From positions 31,430,778-31,494,777 of the forward strand of contig OX438744.1 of assembly GCA_949316235.1 (NCBI GenBank): DNA of 64,000 bases. Direction: 5' to 3'. Below the pieces are notes generated by a model. That model made no database searches and was not told the origin of the DNA. It saw nothing but the letters and a program-made list of their open reading frames with translations. Every line of letters starts with the position of its first letter. Position 1 is the first letter of the stretch. Position numbers and translations under genes: made by a program. This stretch comes from Oegoconia quadripuncta (Eukaryota > Arthropoda > Insecta > Lepidoptera > Autostichidae). Positions 11,476-22,359 of the stretch are shown here, piece by piece.

Positions 11476-12581
11476 ATGGATCAAGTCATTCAATGGAATT
11501 CACGGAGTCTTCGTCCTAAAAAACATGAAATCCTCCAACTAATTGACACCTATGCCCCCGTCGCCTTTGCCATTGCGGAGACATGGCTATTGCCTGGCTC
11601 CAGATTTCGGGTGCCGGGCTATGCCTGTCTGCGGGATGACAGGGATGATGGATATGCTGGTGCTGCTATCTTAGCCAAATCTTCTATTACTTTCTCCCAG
11701 GTAAGTTTACCTCCTCCTCCCCCTTCTATTAATGCCGTTGCTGTTAAAATCTCTGATATTACTATACTGTCCATATACATCCCGGATCCCAATGTTGTTC
11801 TCATATCAGAAATTGAGGCCATCTTCTCTTGTATATCTGGTTCCTTTCTTATTCTCGGGGACTTTAACTGCCATCACCTAGTGTGGGGCAGTGCAGACTA
11901 TAATTCTCTTGGTTGTGACCTTGTTGACCTTCTGGACTCATTGAACATCTTTCTCCTTAATGACGGCTCCCCCACAAGAAGAACACCCCCAAATCAAAAC
12001 CCTAGTGCAGTCGACCTTTCCCTGTGCTCTACTAACCTTTCATCCCTCCTGTCCTGGAATGTCCTACATTCATCACATGCCAGTGACCATCTGCCCATTT
12101 TAATATCCATGCCCCGCTCCTCTACACCTGTAACTCAAGTCTCCCCTCTGTTGAAGTACCGTCTTACTAAAGCAGATTGGGATAAATACTCCACCGACTG
12201 CGATGCCCAGTGTGACCTCATCCCTCCTGTAACAAATCACAATGCAATCCTGTGCTACGAACAACTAGTTAGTTCGGTAACTAGTGCGGCCGATTCCAAT
12301 ATTCCCCTTAAAAAAAAATGTATCGAAATGCTCTTCACCATGGTGGGATTCTGAGTGTTCAGATATGATTCGCAAACGAAAGGATGCAGAGGATACCTAC
12401 TGTTTCGATATGAATATGACAAACTTCCTTCTTTTTAAAAAAGCTGTTGCTATTGCCAAACGTTTCTTTAAAAAGAAAAAGAAATCTGCATGGGTTCGAT
12501 TCTGCCAAAACCTGTCTCCACGGACACCATCGGTTCTCCTGTGGAAGTCAATCAGAAGATTCCGTGGTTCATATTCAGTCC
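11476..12581 (+). pseudogene. family 2 LINE ORF2, N-terminal part (endonuclease)
   Basis: The frame begins at ATG 11476 (MDQVIQWNSRSLRPKK), with endonuclease motifs IQWNSRS, AIAETWL, SIYIPDP, GDFNCHH and SDHLPIL in order. A one-base frameshift in a run of A residues near 12310 moves the frame. The linker then continues (PWWDSECSDMIRKRKDAE, with KKKKKSAWVRFCQNL later) until it is cut by the LTR insertion at 12582; the last target bases GTCC are 12578-12581. Compared with the intact sister ORF2, the region up to here corresponds to about residues 1-375 of 1240. Confidence 0.85.
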
Positions 12582-12960
12582 TATAGGAGGGGATCGTTCT
12601 GCCCGAGGAATAAAATATTATTTATGGTGAAAATCAGGTTTTCATATATTCCCTTACACAGAGTTACACACACTTACTTATGAACCGAAGATAAATCAAT
12701 AGGATTGCTGAGATTATCATTGATAAACACATTTATTACATTTTTATGAAATCTAGGAAGACTCATCAGAGCAGAGCGGAGAGCGAAGAGAAAATCAGTC
12801 AGGCAACATTAAAACATGAAGGGTCCGAGCGGCGCGAGCGCCCGATACCAATGTACCAATAGAAGCGCGCGAAGCGCGTTCGTTTAAAAACAAGGGCTAA
12901 GGTTTGAACACCTAGTCTCTATAGCGAGCAGGCAGATGAGTGATGCGTTTGGTTGCTACA
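12582..12960 (-). repeat. 3' LTR (element sense)
   Basis: This 379-base direct repeat has the same sequence as 18744-19122. The Gag-Pol stop codon (12912-12914) falls 49 bases inside it. It contains GC-rich GAGCGGCGCGAGCG and GAAGCGCGCGAAGCGCG segments near its middle. Confidence 0.95.
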
Positions 12961-15900
12961 TCCTCCCCCTCTAGACCATGATCACGCCCTCGTGTGTGGG
13001 CTAGCACTTCCGGCTGCCGTGGACGACCTCTATTCCTCTTAGGAATAACAGGCTTGGGACAATCTTCCCCACGACTCTGAAAACCTTTGAGCTCCCGAAC
13101 ATGGAACTTCCCCAGAACTTCTCCAGGATTCTCGACGGTTGATACTTGATAAGTAGTCGGACTTGGTTTCCCTGTAATTAAATAAGGTCCATCTCGTTTT
13201 GGCATAAACTTTTTAGTTATGCCTTTTGCGGCGTTACTCAAATTATGGGTGTTTATAAGGACAAGATCCCCAGCTTCGAACGAATTCGCTGGACGACGTT
13301 TTCCATCTGCATCCAATTTCTTGCGGTCTTGTTGCCGTTCCACGCGTTCTCTTACTTCTTCCAATCTTTCTATGAAGCTTTTCAGATAAGGAGTAATCTG
13401 TGGAATGAAGTTCTCCTTTGACAAGATAGCTCGCAGATCGCGGTTGGCTTCAAACGGAGTCCTCATCTCTCTGGCGAAAACAAGGTAAGCAGGACTGCAC
13501 CCAGTGGAGGAGCAAGTGGCACTGTTCATCGCAAATCTAATTTGTGGAAGGTAAAGCGGCCAATTCCTATGTTTGTCTTCCACCAAGATGGAGAGTTGTG
13601 CCTTAAGGTCTCTGTTTTTCCTCTCGGCGGGATTTGCTTCTGGGTGATAAAGTGGGATTAAATTTTGCTTGATGCCAAGTAAGAACATAGATTGTTGCAT
13701 CACTGCAGCTACAAATTGTACACCATTGTCAGAAATGATGCGACGTGGTAGACCAAAACGAAGAAAATACTCTTCGATGAGAGTACGTGCACAGACATCC
13801 GAGGTCGCTTCCTTGAGTGCATACAACTCTACCCACCTCGTTGCAGTGTCTACAATAAGTAGTATCCATTTTTCACCCTTCTCACCTTCAGGAAGCGGTC
13901 CAAAAAGGTCAATTGCTAACACCTCATTCCTTTGACTCAGCACCGGTGTCTGAATAAGACCAGCCGGTTTTTCATTGGTGGCCTTATAGCGTTGGCATGT
14001 GGTACAAGACTTTACATAATCTGTGATTGCCTTTCGCATTCCAGGAAAGAAATATTTATGCGCAATCTTCTGGTATGTCCTTTCAATACCAGGATGGCCT
14101 GCGATAGGGTCATCATGACATTCTTGAAAAATCTCCACCCGAAGATCTGCAGGTATCATTAATTGCGGCTCTTCATTATCCGAGTCTGGATTATAACGAT
14201 ATAGCACCCCGCGGTCCATTAAATAACCTCTTTCTGTCCATCGATGAACAGAGATTTCGTCACCATCTTCTAGTTCCTTAATAATCTTATCGATCTCCGG
14301 ATCACTTTTTTGTTTCAGACGCAGTTCAGCTGGAGTTCTTGCAGGTAAATCTATGATGACTGAGCAGACTCCACAAGATTCACGAGTCTCATTGGTACAG
14401 AACGGACGACTCAAAGCATCCGCAACTACGTTTGCTTTACCGGGAGTATATATGACACGAAGATTATAGGCTTGTATCTTCAAAGCCCAGCGCACTAGGC
14501 GTCCTGATGGAGATTTCAAAGTCAATAACCACTTCAAAGGTTGATGGTCGCTACCAACAGTAACGGGATGACCATCGATGTAACCACGAAAACGATCAAG
14601 TGCCCAAACGACGGCTAGAGCTTCTCGCTCGGTGGTTGTATAGTTTCGCTCCGCTGAGCTAAGCAAGCGGCTGGCGAATTCTATAGGTCTCTCTTCATTT
14701 TTCTCGCCCTGTAACAGAACTGCTCCAAGAGCATAGTTGCTTGCATCTGTTCTAAGTATAAATGGCTTTGAATAGTCAGCCTGTATAAGGATCGGCGCAG
14801 ACGTCAGTAACTTTTTCAGACTCTCGAAAGCATCCACCTGATCAGGACCCCATAGCCATGGTTGGTTTTTCCTCGTCAACTTCGTGAGAGGTTCTGCAAC
14901 TTGCGAAAACCTAGGAATAAATTTCCTAAACCAGGAACAGGTCTGAACAAATGTTCTAAGATGCTTCAGAGACGTAGGAGGTTTCATGTCCAATATAGCG
15001 CGTACTTTCCCTTCATCAGGTTGGACTCCCTCTTGGGTGATCACATGGCCCAAGTATTTTACTGACTCACGTGCGAAAACGCACTTTTCACGGTTTGCAC
15101 GAAGATGAAATTTCTGAAATATTTTGAAGACAGCACGAAGATCTTCAATGTGACTGTGAATATCTTCGGAAATCACCAGTAAATCATCAAGATATGCCAG
15201 TACAATGGCGTTTTTCAGTGCAGAACTGGAACGCAGCTTGTCAATTAAGCGCTGGAAGGTGGCCGGTGCGTTCTTTAGGCCGAAAGGCATGCGCTTAAAT
15301 CGAAAAGTGCCGAAAGGTGTGACGAAAGCAGTTTTATCTCTGTCTTCTTCCCCGACACACACTTGCCAATATCCAGATCTTAAGTCTAATGTACTCATGA
15401 TGCATCCTCTCTTGGTAGCCTGTAACAGTTCATCGATACGAGGCATAGGATAAGCGTCAGTCTTCGTGATCGCGTTCAACCTTCGATAATCGACACAAAA
15501 TCGAAAACTGCCATCTTGTTTAGGCACTAATAAGGCTGGAGCTCCCCAAGCGGATTCACATTCTTCCACAATGTCATCAGTGAGCATCTTGTCTAACTCC
15601 TTTTGCATTACTTCTTTCTTTGCTGGTGTCAACCGGTAAGGAGGCATGGAGATAGGTGGATGGTTTCCAGTATCGATGTGATGCACAGCATAAGGTGTAG
15701 GCTCCCCATTCAGATCGAACACGTCGTTAAAACCTGACAGAAGTTGGGAAAGCTCATCACGTTCATGCTCCTTTAGTCCAGTTCCCTCATTATCACGAAG
15801 AAGATCCATCGCAGCATAAGAGATGCGAGGCGAGACTGGCTCAAAAAGGAGTTCATATTTATGCTCACTATCCTCCGAAAAATACCAGAAAGATTTACTA

Positions 15901-18614
15901 AAATCAAATACAAGTCCGGCTCTAGTAAGAAAATCAATTCCTAGTAACGATTCATTATTCTGTGCATCTGGTAGAATTATAAATTCAACAATCAAAACTT
16001 TATGAAGCAGTCTCACCTCAACCTCGGTTTCAAACACATCCATTACCCGAGAACAACCATCAGCGAGCTTAATGTTTCTCGTTGAAGGTCGTAGAGGATG
16101 ACCATTATTCAGAAGGAAGGTATGTAGCGACTGACCCGCAATACAACCCTTAGCAGCAGAATCAACTAACGCGGTTCCTTTTGCACCCAAAATATGAATA
16201 TCTAATATAGGACGGCGAAATGGAATATTCTCAATAGGTACCATAGTAGACTCCCCCTGAACACAATCCGATAGAGAATTAATTGTAAAGGGAGTGATAC
16301 ATGGAGAAAAATTCTCCCCCTGTATGGTATCCTGTGTAGTTGCGTCGTTATAGAGACTTGTTCCGATGTTACCAAAATTTTCAATGTGCTCCTGCACTAT
16401 ATTATAATTGTTACAAAAATTATCAGTATGCTCTCGCACTATATTATGACTGTTACAAAAATTATCAGTATGCTCTCGCACTATATTATGACTGTTACAA
16501 AAATTTTCAGTATGCTCTCGCACTATATTATGACTGTTACAAAAATTTTTAGTATGCTCCCGTACTACATTACTGTTACAAAAATTTTCAGTATGCTCTC
16601 GCATTATATTATGACTGTTACAAAAATTTACAGTATGCTCCCGTACTACATTATTACTGTTACAAAAATTTTCAGTATGCTCTCGCACTATATTATTACT
16701 GTTACAAAAATTTTCAGTATGCTCCCGTACTACATTATTAATGTTACAAAAATTACAAATACTTTCAGTGGGCCCCTGCACTATCTTACACACCGAGGAA
16801 TTATTTATATATTCCTGTGGAGCACACTTCGTTTCTGGTTTACCCACTGCTGGAATCCCACCAGACGATTGTTTGCAACATTCACATTTAAGCCTTTCAG
16901 AAATTTCAGAATTATTCTGGTAATTCTTATCATTAAATAATTTAAGTTGAGAACACATTGTACCTGGAGAATTTAATTTTAAATTATTAGAGCAAAATAA
17001 ATTATTTGGCTCGGTATCTATTGATAATAAATGCTTACAATTTAAACATTCAGACAACAGCTGATTATCTTTAGGTACAATAGTTTGATTACAAAACACA
17101 GTGTTATTGTCCACTACATCATCCAATAAATTTCTATCACTGCACTTAATGTCCACTAATGGAGCAGAGTCCAAACACTTTGGTAAAGAAATAATAGGTA
17201 CGCACTGATCAACTGACCTTTGAACCGATGGCTCACCTCGATGGTCCGGGCTGTGACCAGCCACAGATCCGATGGATGTGTTAACATACCTCACCCCGGA
17301 GGCTGACACAGGGAGAGCAACGTCCTGCGTGGCGCTGGAAGGCACCTGTGAATTGCCAGGTAAGGCATCAACAGACAGGAGAGTGCGCGGCGTCTGCACA
17401 GCCACATTGGCCACGAGTGCGCAGAAGGAGCCCGCTGAGGGCACAGTCCGCTTGTCGCGGCATACTTGTGAGACGTTGTCATGCTTCGCCGTATTGCCAT
17501 GGTGATGATGATTCGTAGACACAGCAAAGAATGCATCTTTTGCTTTATTACACTCAGTACATTTTGATCTGATTACACCTTTAGCACCGCATCCATAACA
17601 AACAATCTGGGGAGTTAGTACCGCATCCAATGTAGGACTAGCAGTAGTACTTTTTGTTAGGAGTTTTTGACAGTCATTTTTTTGATGGCCCCATTTCTTA
17701 CAATAGGAACAGAAATATCTTTTCTGCTGGTTCGGATTATTGTCACTGCCGCGACTATCATTCGTTGCTAACTGGCGAGATACGGTCGCAGTACCGTCGG
17801 CACGCTGTACCTGTACCTGTGTAGTCGATTGTACTTGTGCTGTTGTAAGGCGATTATTTTGCCACTTCTTAGCATTTTTAATAACAGGATTTGAGGCTTC
17901 TTTTAGTGATTCCTCGATACCCCGTGCTCTTTGTAATAAGTTATCAAACGTATTAATACTATCACGTTCTAAGCGCTTTCTTATTCGGCGATCGAGCAAT
18001 CCAAATACCATGTCTAATTCTACTTTTTCCGACAAATCTCCTCTCGGTAATTTTGCGAGGAGTGACCTTGCCTTCGCTACGAACAAATCTGTGCTTTCGT
18101 CACCCTGCGCTTGCGTAAATAAATCCTTATAGATTCTAAACGGAGGGCGGCGCTCACCAAAAGCACTTCTTAGCTTCGTGATGGCATCTGTCCAGGTATC
18201 AGTAGTGGATTTAAGTCCTTGCCACCACAGAGCAGCCGATTGCGTCAGAAGCATGGAGAGTCCTTTCACGGCATTCTCGTCAGAAATCTGTAGGCACGAT
18301 TTATAGACTTCGACTGCGTCAATAAAACCTTCGACCTGTTCACCGGGAGCTCCGCTGTAACGGGCTGTACACTGCGAGAAATTGGCTGGCGTACTGGTGG
18401 TGACGGTAGTTAAGTTAGACGCAGACTCCATTGGCGTCGAAGACCGCACTTCGCGTATAAGCCTCTGGCAAAAATCAGCCTGGGACTGCTGTAGACTGTG
18501 CAGTAACGTCTGCAATTGGCTCTGACCAATGTTGATGGTCGAATTGTCTAATTCTTCCACTTCCTCATCGGCATCACGGCCGCGGCGACGACGCGGTGCT
18601 TTTGATGCCGGCAT
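12912..18614 (-). CDS. gag-pol: Gag-Pol polyprotein of the LTR retrotransposon
   Basis: A single 1900-residue frame with no stop. Residues ~75-240 form a Gag capsid region of the Ty3/Gypsy and Arc type (SAALWWQGLKS is diagnostic). A CCHC knuckle CSYCKKWGHQKNDC is near 300, and a second cysteine cluster CYGCGAKG near 340. A tandem 14-residue repeat occupies ~611-741. The retropepsin is near 816 with ALVDSAAKG in place of the usual DTG/DSG-A, and LLGIDFL later. RT follows with LDLRSGYWQV and YLDD near 1141, then RNase H (LRTDAS ~1290). The integrase has an HHCC zinc segment (HPGIERTY...CTTCQRY ~1506-1550) and D, D, E residues in AIDLFGPL, SDNGVQF and NPAERKNRD. Gag and Pol share one frame, so no frameshift signal is needed. 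Confidence 0.95.
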   Translation of the reverse strand: MPASKAPRRRRGRDADEEVEELDNSTINIGQSQLQTLLHSLQQSQADFCQRLIREVRSSTPMESASNLTTVTTSTPANFSQCTARYSGAPGEQVEGFIDAVEVYKSCLQISDENAVKGLSMLLTQSAALWWQGLKSTTDTWTDAITKLRSAFGERRPPFRIYKDLFTQAQGDESTDLFVAKARSLLAKLPRGDLSEKVELDMVFGLLDRRIRKRLERDSINTFDNLLQRARGIEESLKEASNPVIKNAKKWQNNRLTTAQVQSTTQVQVQRADGTATVSRQLATNDSRGSDNNPNQQKRYFCSYCKKWGHQKNDCQKLLTKSTTASPTLDAVLTPQIVCYGCGAKGVIRSKCTECNKAKDAFFAVSTNHHHHGNTAKHDNVSQVCRDKRTVPSAGSFCALVANVAVQTPRTLLSVDALPGNSQVPSSATQDVALPVSASGVRYVNTSIGSVAGHSPDHRGEPSVQRSVDQCVPIISLPKCLDSAPLVDIKCSDRNLLDDVVDNNTVFCNQTIVPKDNQLLSECLNCKHLLSIDTEPNNLFCSNNLKLNSPGTMCSQLKLFNDKNYQNNSEISERLKCECCKQSSGGIPAVGKPETKCAPQEYINNSSVCKIVQGPTESICNFCNINNVVREHTENFCNSNNIVREHTENFCNSNNVVREHTVNFCNSHNIMREHTENFCNSNVVREHTKNFCNSHNIVREHTENFCNSHNIVREHTDNFCNSHNIVREHTDNFCNNYNIVQEHIENFGNIGTSLYNDATTQDTIQGENFSPCITPFTINSLSDCVQGESTMVPIENIPFRRPILDIHILGAKGTALVDSAAKGCIAGQSLHTFLLNNGHPLRPSTRNIKLADGCSRVMDVFETEVEVRLLHKVLIVEFIILPDAQNNESLLGIDFLTRAGLVFDFSKSFWYFSEDSEHKYELLFEPVSPRISYAAMDLLRDNEGTGLKEHERDELSQLLSGFNDVFDLNGEPTPYAVHHIDTGNHPPISMPPYRLTPAKKEVMQKELDKMLTDDIVEECESAWGAPALLVPKQDGSFRFCVDYRRLNAITKTDAYPMPRIDELLQATKRGCIMSTLDLRSGYWQVCVGEEDRDKTAFVTPFGTFRFKRMPFGLKNAPATFQRLIDKLRSSSALKNAIVLAYLDDLLVISEDIHSHIEDLRAVFKIFQKFHLRANREKCVFARESVKYLGHVITQEGVQPDEGKVRAILDMKPPTSLKHLRTFVQTCSWFRKFIPRFSQVAEPLTKLTRKNQPWLWGPDQVDAFESLKKLLTSAPILIQADYSKPFILRTDASNYALGAVLLQGEKNEERPIEFASRLLSSAERNYTTTEREALAVVWALDRFRGYIDGHPVTVGSDHQPLKWLLTLKSPSGRLVRWALKIQAYNLRVIYTPGKANVVADALSRPFCTNETRESCGVCSVIIDLPARTPAELRLKQKSDPEIDKIIKELEDGDEISVHRWTERGYLMDRGVLYRYNPDSDNEEPQLMIPADLRVEIFQECHDDPIAGHPGIERTYQKIAHKYFFPGMRKAITDYVKSCTTCQRYKATNEKPAGLIQTPVLSQRNEVLAIDLFGPLPEGEKGEKWILLIVDTATRWVELYALKEATSDVCARTLIEEYFLRFGLPRRIISDNGVQFVAAVMQQSMFLLGIKQNLIPLYHPEANPAERKNRDLKAQLSILVEDKHRNWPLYLPQIRFAMNSATCSSTGCSPAYLVFAREMRTPFEANRDLRAILSKENFIPQITPYLKSFIERLEEVRERVERQQDRKKLDADGKRRPANSFEAGDLVLINTHNLSNAAKGITKKFMPKRDGPYLITGKPSPTTYQVSTVENPGEVLGKFHVRELKGFQSRGEDCPKPVIPKRNRGRPRQPEVLAHTRGRDHGLEGEDVATKRITHLPARYRD
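12961..12973 (-). other. polypurine tract
   Basis: The minus strand reads TAGAGGGGGAGGA directly before the TG of the 3' LTR, the expected place and composition for the plus-strand DNA primer of an LTR element. Confidence 0.8.
16385..16780 (-). repeat. 42-bp tandem repeat inside gag-pol
   Basis: About nine tandem units of 14 codons (typical unit REHTENFCNSHNIV), with one unit a codon shorter, lie between the zinc knuckles and the protease. All units keep the reading frame. Variation is mostly at the T/E/D and N/H/Y positions. The repeat also keeps antisense frames open, so the plus-strand frames here are shadows. Confidence 0.95.
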
Positions 18615-18722
18615 CGTTTGCGCAATACAAATACCTCAAAATAAATGTTTATTGAAAATCTGTTTTGGTATGTACTCTGGTCTCTTAAAGTAGGTAATAA
18701 TCGTCCTATTCCCAAATTTTCA

Positions 18723-18740
18723 CAACACGTTGGAGCGCCA
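18723..18740 (-). other. primer-binding site
   Basis: Three bases after the 5' LTR the minus strand reads TGGCGCTCCAACGTGTTG. The TGG start and position fit complementarity to the 3' end of a tRNA. I did not assign the tRNA species. Confidence 0.65.
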
Positions 18741-18743
18741 TTA

Positions 18744-19122
18744 TATAGGAGGGGATCGTTCTGCCCGAGGAATAAAATATTATTTATGGTGAAAATCAGG
18801 TTTTCATATATTCCCTTACACAGAGTTACACACACTTACTTATGAACCGAAGATAAATCAATAGGATTGCTGAGATTATCATTGATAAACACATTTATTA
18901 CATTTTTATGAAATCTAGGAAGACTCATCAGAGCAGAGCGGAGAGCGAAGAGAAAATCAGTCAGGCAACATTAAAACATGAAGGGTCCGAGCGGCGCGAG
19001 CGCCCGATACCAATGTACCAATAGAAGCGCGCGAAGCGCGTTCGTTTAAAAACAAGGGCTAAGGTTTGAACACCTAGTCTCTATAGCGAGCAGGCAGATG
19101 AGTGATGCGTTTGGTTGCTACA
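18744..19122 (-). repeat. 5' LTR (element sense)
   Basis: Same 379-base sequence as 12582-12960, with no difference found by eye. It should carry the promoter and start of the element transcript. Directly outside, GTCC (19123-19126) is the target-site duplicate. Confidence 0.95.
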
Positions 19123-21721
19123 GTCCCCAATATTACTTCCAATGATTACTCTAACTGGATCGGAGATTTCATCAATAAACTAGCTCCTTGTTCTGTCCCC
19201 AATATAGATTCCCTCCCTGGTACATACCCTGTATTTTCTTCTTTAAGCAGGTTAGATGAATCCTTCTCTATAGCGGAGTTACAGTTGGTCCTTAAACAAT
19301 TGAAGGATTCTGCACCTGGTGCAGATGGTATCCCTTACTCATTCCTAGTGAAAGCCGGTCCAACTACTAGGTCAACCTATCTTGCCCTCATTAACGTCTT
19401 CTTTGATATGGGAGATGTCCCTGAATCATGGAAAAATCAAATTGTGATTCCCATACTCAAGCCTGGTAAAAATCCTTCCTTGGCGTCATCTTACAGACCA
19501 ATAGCCCTATCATCAGCCCTAGGCAAGATTATGGAACACTTAATAAAGAACCGACTCGATTGGTACGTTGAGAGCGAGGGCCTCCTGCCCAGCAGCCAAT
19601 GCCAAAAAAAGCCAAAAAAAGCCTGGTTTCCGCAAAGGCTTGGGAACTATGGATAGCTTGAGCATCCTGACCACTGACATTAGAATGGCCTTCTCGAAAA
19701 ACGAGTTCCTTGTTGGAGTCTTCTTGGATATTGCAGCAGCATATGACAGTGTACTGCTTCCACTACTCAGGCAGAAAATGCTAAATCTGAGTATCCCTGC
19801 GAAGCTAACTTATTTCATATGCAATTTATTTATGGATAGAATAGTACAAGGAACTTCCCAATCCCCTAGGCGTTGTTGGGTCGGTTTACCCCAAGGCTCC
19901 GTGCTTAGCCCCGTTTTATACAGTTTATACACCTATGATTTGGAACAATCAGTTAACTCTTTCTGCAACATACTTCAGTATGCTGACGATTTGGCTCTGT
20001 ATACCGCCTCTATCTCTTTAGAGGATGCTGTTCGGTTCCTCAACCTAGCAATGTCGTATCTCGAAGAATGGCTAGGAGATCATGGGCTTTCACTGTCAGT
20101 GGCTAAGAGTAGGGTTGTCATATTCACTAGAAAGAGGTTGGTTCCCGATATAGATATTGTATATGGAGGCCTAACAATCCCAACTGAGAAATACGTCAAA
20201 TTTCTTGGAGTACTTCTAGACACGAAAATGACGGGGTCACACCACCTTGACTATGTTATCAAAAAATGTGAACGAAATATTAACGTTCTTCGTTGCCTAT
20301 CCGGCGTCTGGTGGGGAGCTCACCCATACGCCCAGAAATTAATATATAACGCCATCGTCCGTAGTATAATAGACTATGGAGCCTTCCTCTTAGAGCCCTG
20401 CAGTAAAACACTGGCCAAGCTAGACAAAATCCAGTTTAAGTGCCTCCGTATAATTTTAGGCGCCATGAAATCGTCTCCTACTAATGCTCTCCAGATTGAA
20501 GCTTTAGACTCCCCTTTCTATCTTCGCAGGGAATACCTTGCGGACCGATACTTCTTCAGAATATCCCAATACAAACATCACCCCCTGGCCCCAAAATTGA
20601 GCTTACTTTCTGTAGAGGTTTCAACCAATAAATATTGGGCCAAGAAATCCCCCCCCTGTTTAGTTATTAGTCATCGAAAAGTCGCTGATCTAATTTGCCC
20701 CCGATACCAATGTTCTATACCCCCCCTATACTCAACTAGCTTCGATGCTCTCCTCTTTCATCCTAGAATAATCCTAGACTTCGGTATCCAAAAGGAAACT
20801 CCGGGTGCGAATGCGTTATTCCACCAGATCCTAGAGGCACAATGGAATGGTTGGCTACCTCTTTACACAGATGCGTCTAAATTGACCAAAAACGGTGAAG
20901 TTGGAGCAGCGGTATGGCTCCCCCGTTATAAAGTCCTGTTAAGCTTTAAATGCCCTCCTCTATCCTCGGTGTTCACAGGAGAGGCAGTTGCTTTATTAGA
21001 AGCCCTTAAATACGTCCAATCTCACAATTTAAATAAGTCAATTATTTTCACAGACTCTCTTAGCTGCTTACAAACTATCCTTTCGAACCCATTTCTCTCT
21101 CAGTCAAAATTTCCTTTAATCCTAACTCTCAAAGAAATTTTATATAAGTTGTCCTGCCAAAATATTGAAATTGTTGTAGCTTGGATCCCGAGCCACGTTG
21201 GAATCAGCGGTAATGAAACAGTTGATCAATTTGCCAAAAATGCTGTAGAATCTGGATGCCGTGATCAATATCAGGTTTTCTCACACGACCTAAACTCTAT
21301 AGCTGATTCTGACTTAATCATATCGTGGCAAGCAAACTGGGAACGTTCCCGATTAATAAAGGGCCGCTACTACAGTGACATCCAACCCGAGATTCCGAAG
21401 AGACCCTGCTTCTCCCGCTTCCGCCTAGCTGATAAGCAATCTTCGTCGGTAATCTGCCGCTTGCGTCTGGGTCACTCATGCACGCCTCTTCATCTTAATA
21501 AAATTCACATTAGGGATTCCCCAATTTGTGACTGTGGTCTTGAGGAGGGGTCTACGGATCATATCTTTTTCAATTGCCCTATCCAACCAGTCTCTTTATA
21601 TGATATACTCCCTTATGATATCCCTAAACCCACTAACATGAAATGCCTATTGTTATATACAAATTCCCCTTTTGTAAATATTTTATCCAAGTATATATCC
21701 ACATATAAGATAAATTTATGA
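19123..21721 (+). pseudogene. family 2 LINE ORF2, C-terminal part (RT and RNase H)
   Basis: Beyond the LTR insertion the frame resumes and gives the RT: ADGIPYSFL, VIPILKPGK, YRPIALSSALGK, then a break near 19600, where two AAAAAAAGCC repeats replace the expected phenylalanine-glycine segment. The next frame (19568-21721) continues with FLDIAAAYDSV, GLPQGSVLSP and the catalytic QYADDLALY. RNase H follows with LYTDASKL, FTGEAVALLEA, FTDSLSC and GNETVDQFAK, then a CCHC-like terminal motif (CDCGLEEGSTDH..FNC). A small deletion before GLPQGS shortens the palm relative to the copy at 46751-50473. Confidence 0.9.
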
Positions 21722-22252
21722 AATTTAAGTTTATCTTATTCGTGATTTGTCCCTGTGCCGTCCTGTACTATATATTCGTGTTTGTCTTTCTTTCTGTTTT
21801 AGATTGCTCAAACAGGATCTAGACCCATAGTTTGGCACAGACTACATACTGGTCAACCTCATTCAGCGTTTTAGCCATACAACCGGACTCTGGCAGTAAT
21901 GGTCGATCGTAATATAGACGACCGATTGCCATAAAATAAAAAGTTGAAGTTGAATATCACAGTATCGATAGTTTCCACAGATTTAATTTAATTTGAGAGG
22001 TTATGTTTACATTATAAATAAAAATAAAAATAAAAAATAAAAATAATTTTATTTTCACACCACATCTGTTCAACAAACAAGAAATCCAAAAATAAAAAGA
22101 AAAGATCACAAAATTATTAGATGTGGTGGACTGGAGCCTGAGCTAGACTATAAAAGTCTGTATTTCAGGACTCCAGGCCTCCACCCAGCGGAGTGGAACT
22201 AAAAATTTACAAACAAATGGTCTTATACAAAAACAAAAATAATATGAAAGAA

Positions 22253-22268
22253 AGGTGTGTGTGTGTGC

Positions 22269-22359
<91 letters not shown>

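Larger units (their letters stand above)
12582..19122 (-). mobile_element. Ty3/Gypsy-type LTR retrotransposon, complete and young
   Basis: The 6541-bp element is flanked by GTCC on both sides (12578-12581 and 19123-19126), a 4-bp target duplication. The two 379-bp LTRs (12582-12960, 18744-19122) are identical wherever I compared them, indicating recent insertion. In element sense the LTR starts TGTAGCAACC and ends CTCCTATA. A primer-binding-like TGGCGCTCCAAC follows the 5' LTR and a purine tract AGAGGGGGAGGA abuts the 3' LTR. One uninterrupted 1900-codon Gag-Pol frame fills the interior. No envelope-like frame is present. The element sits antisense within LINE ORF2 and in the same sense as the host gene. 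Confidence 0.95.
9960..21955 (+). mobile_element. family 2 LINE (RNase H-bearing), split by an LTR element
   Basis: This plus-strand LINE has a zinc-knuckle ORF1 (10060-11322), an ORF2 with endonuclease, RT and RNase H, and a 3' UTR ending in AGTTGAAGTTGA-type short repeats near 21940-21955. The domain set and order match the RNase H-containing I/R1/LOA group. The LTR retrotransposon at 12582-19122 interrupts ORF2 after residue ~370. Removing it and one copy of the 4-base duplication restores the reading frame. Other damage (premature stops in ORF1, frameshifts near 12315 and 19605) is independent of that insertion. A sister copy with intact ORFs lies at 45.2-50.7 kb. Confidence 0.9.

Noticed and set aside
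16340..16940. Repetitive plus-strand frames opposite the LTR element
   Set aside because: They are antisense to the 42-bp repeat inside the intact Gag-Pol frame.
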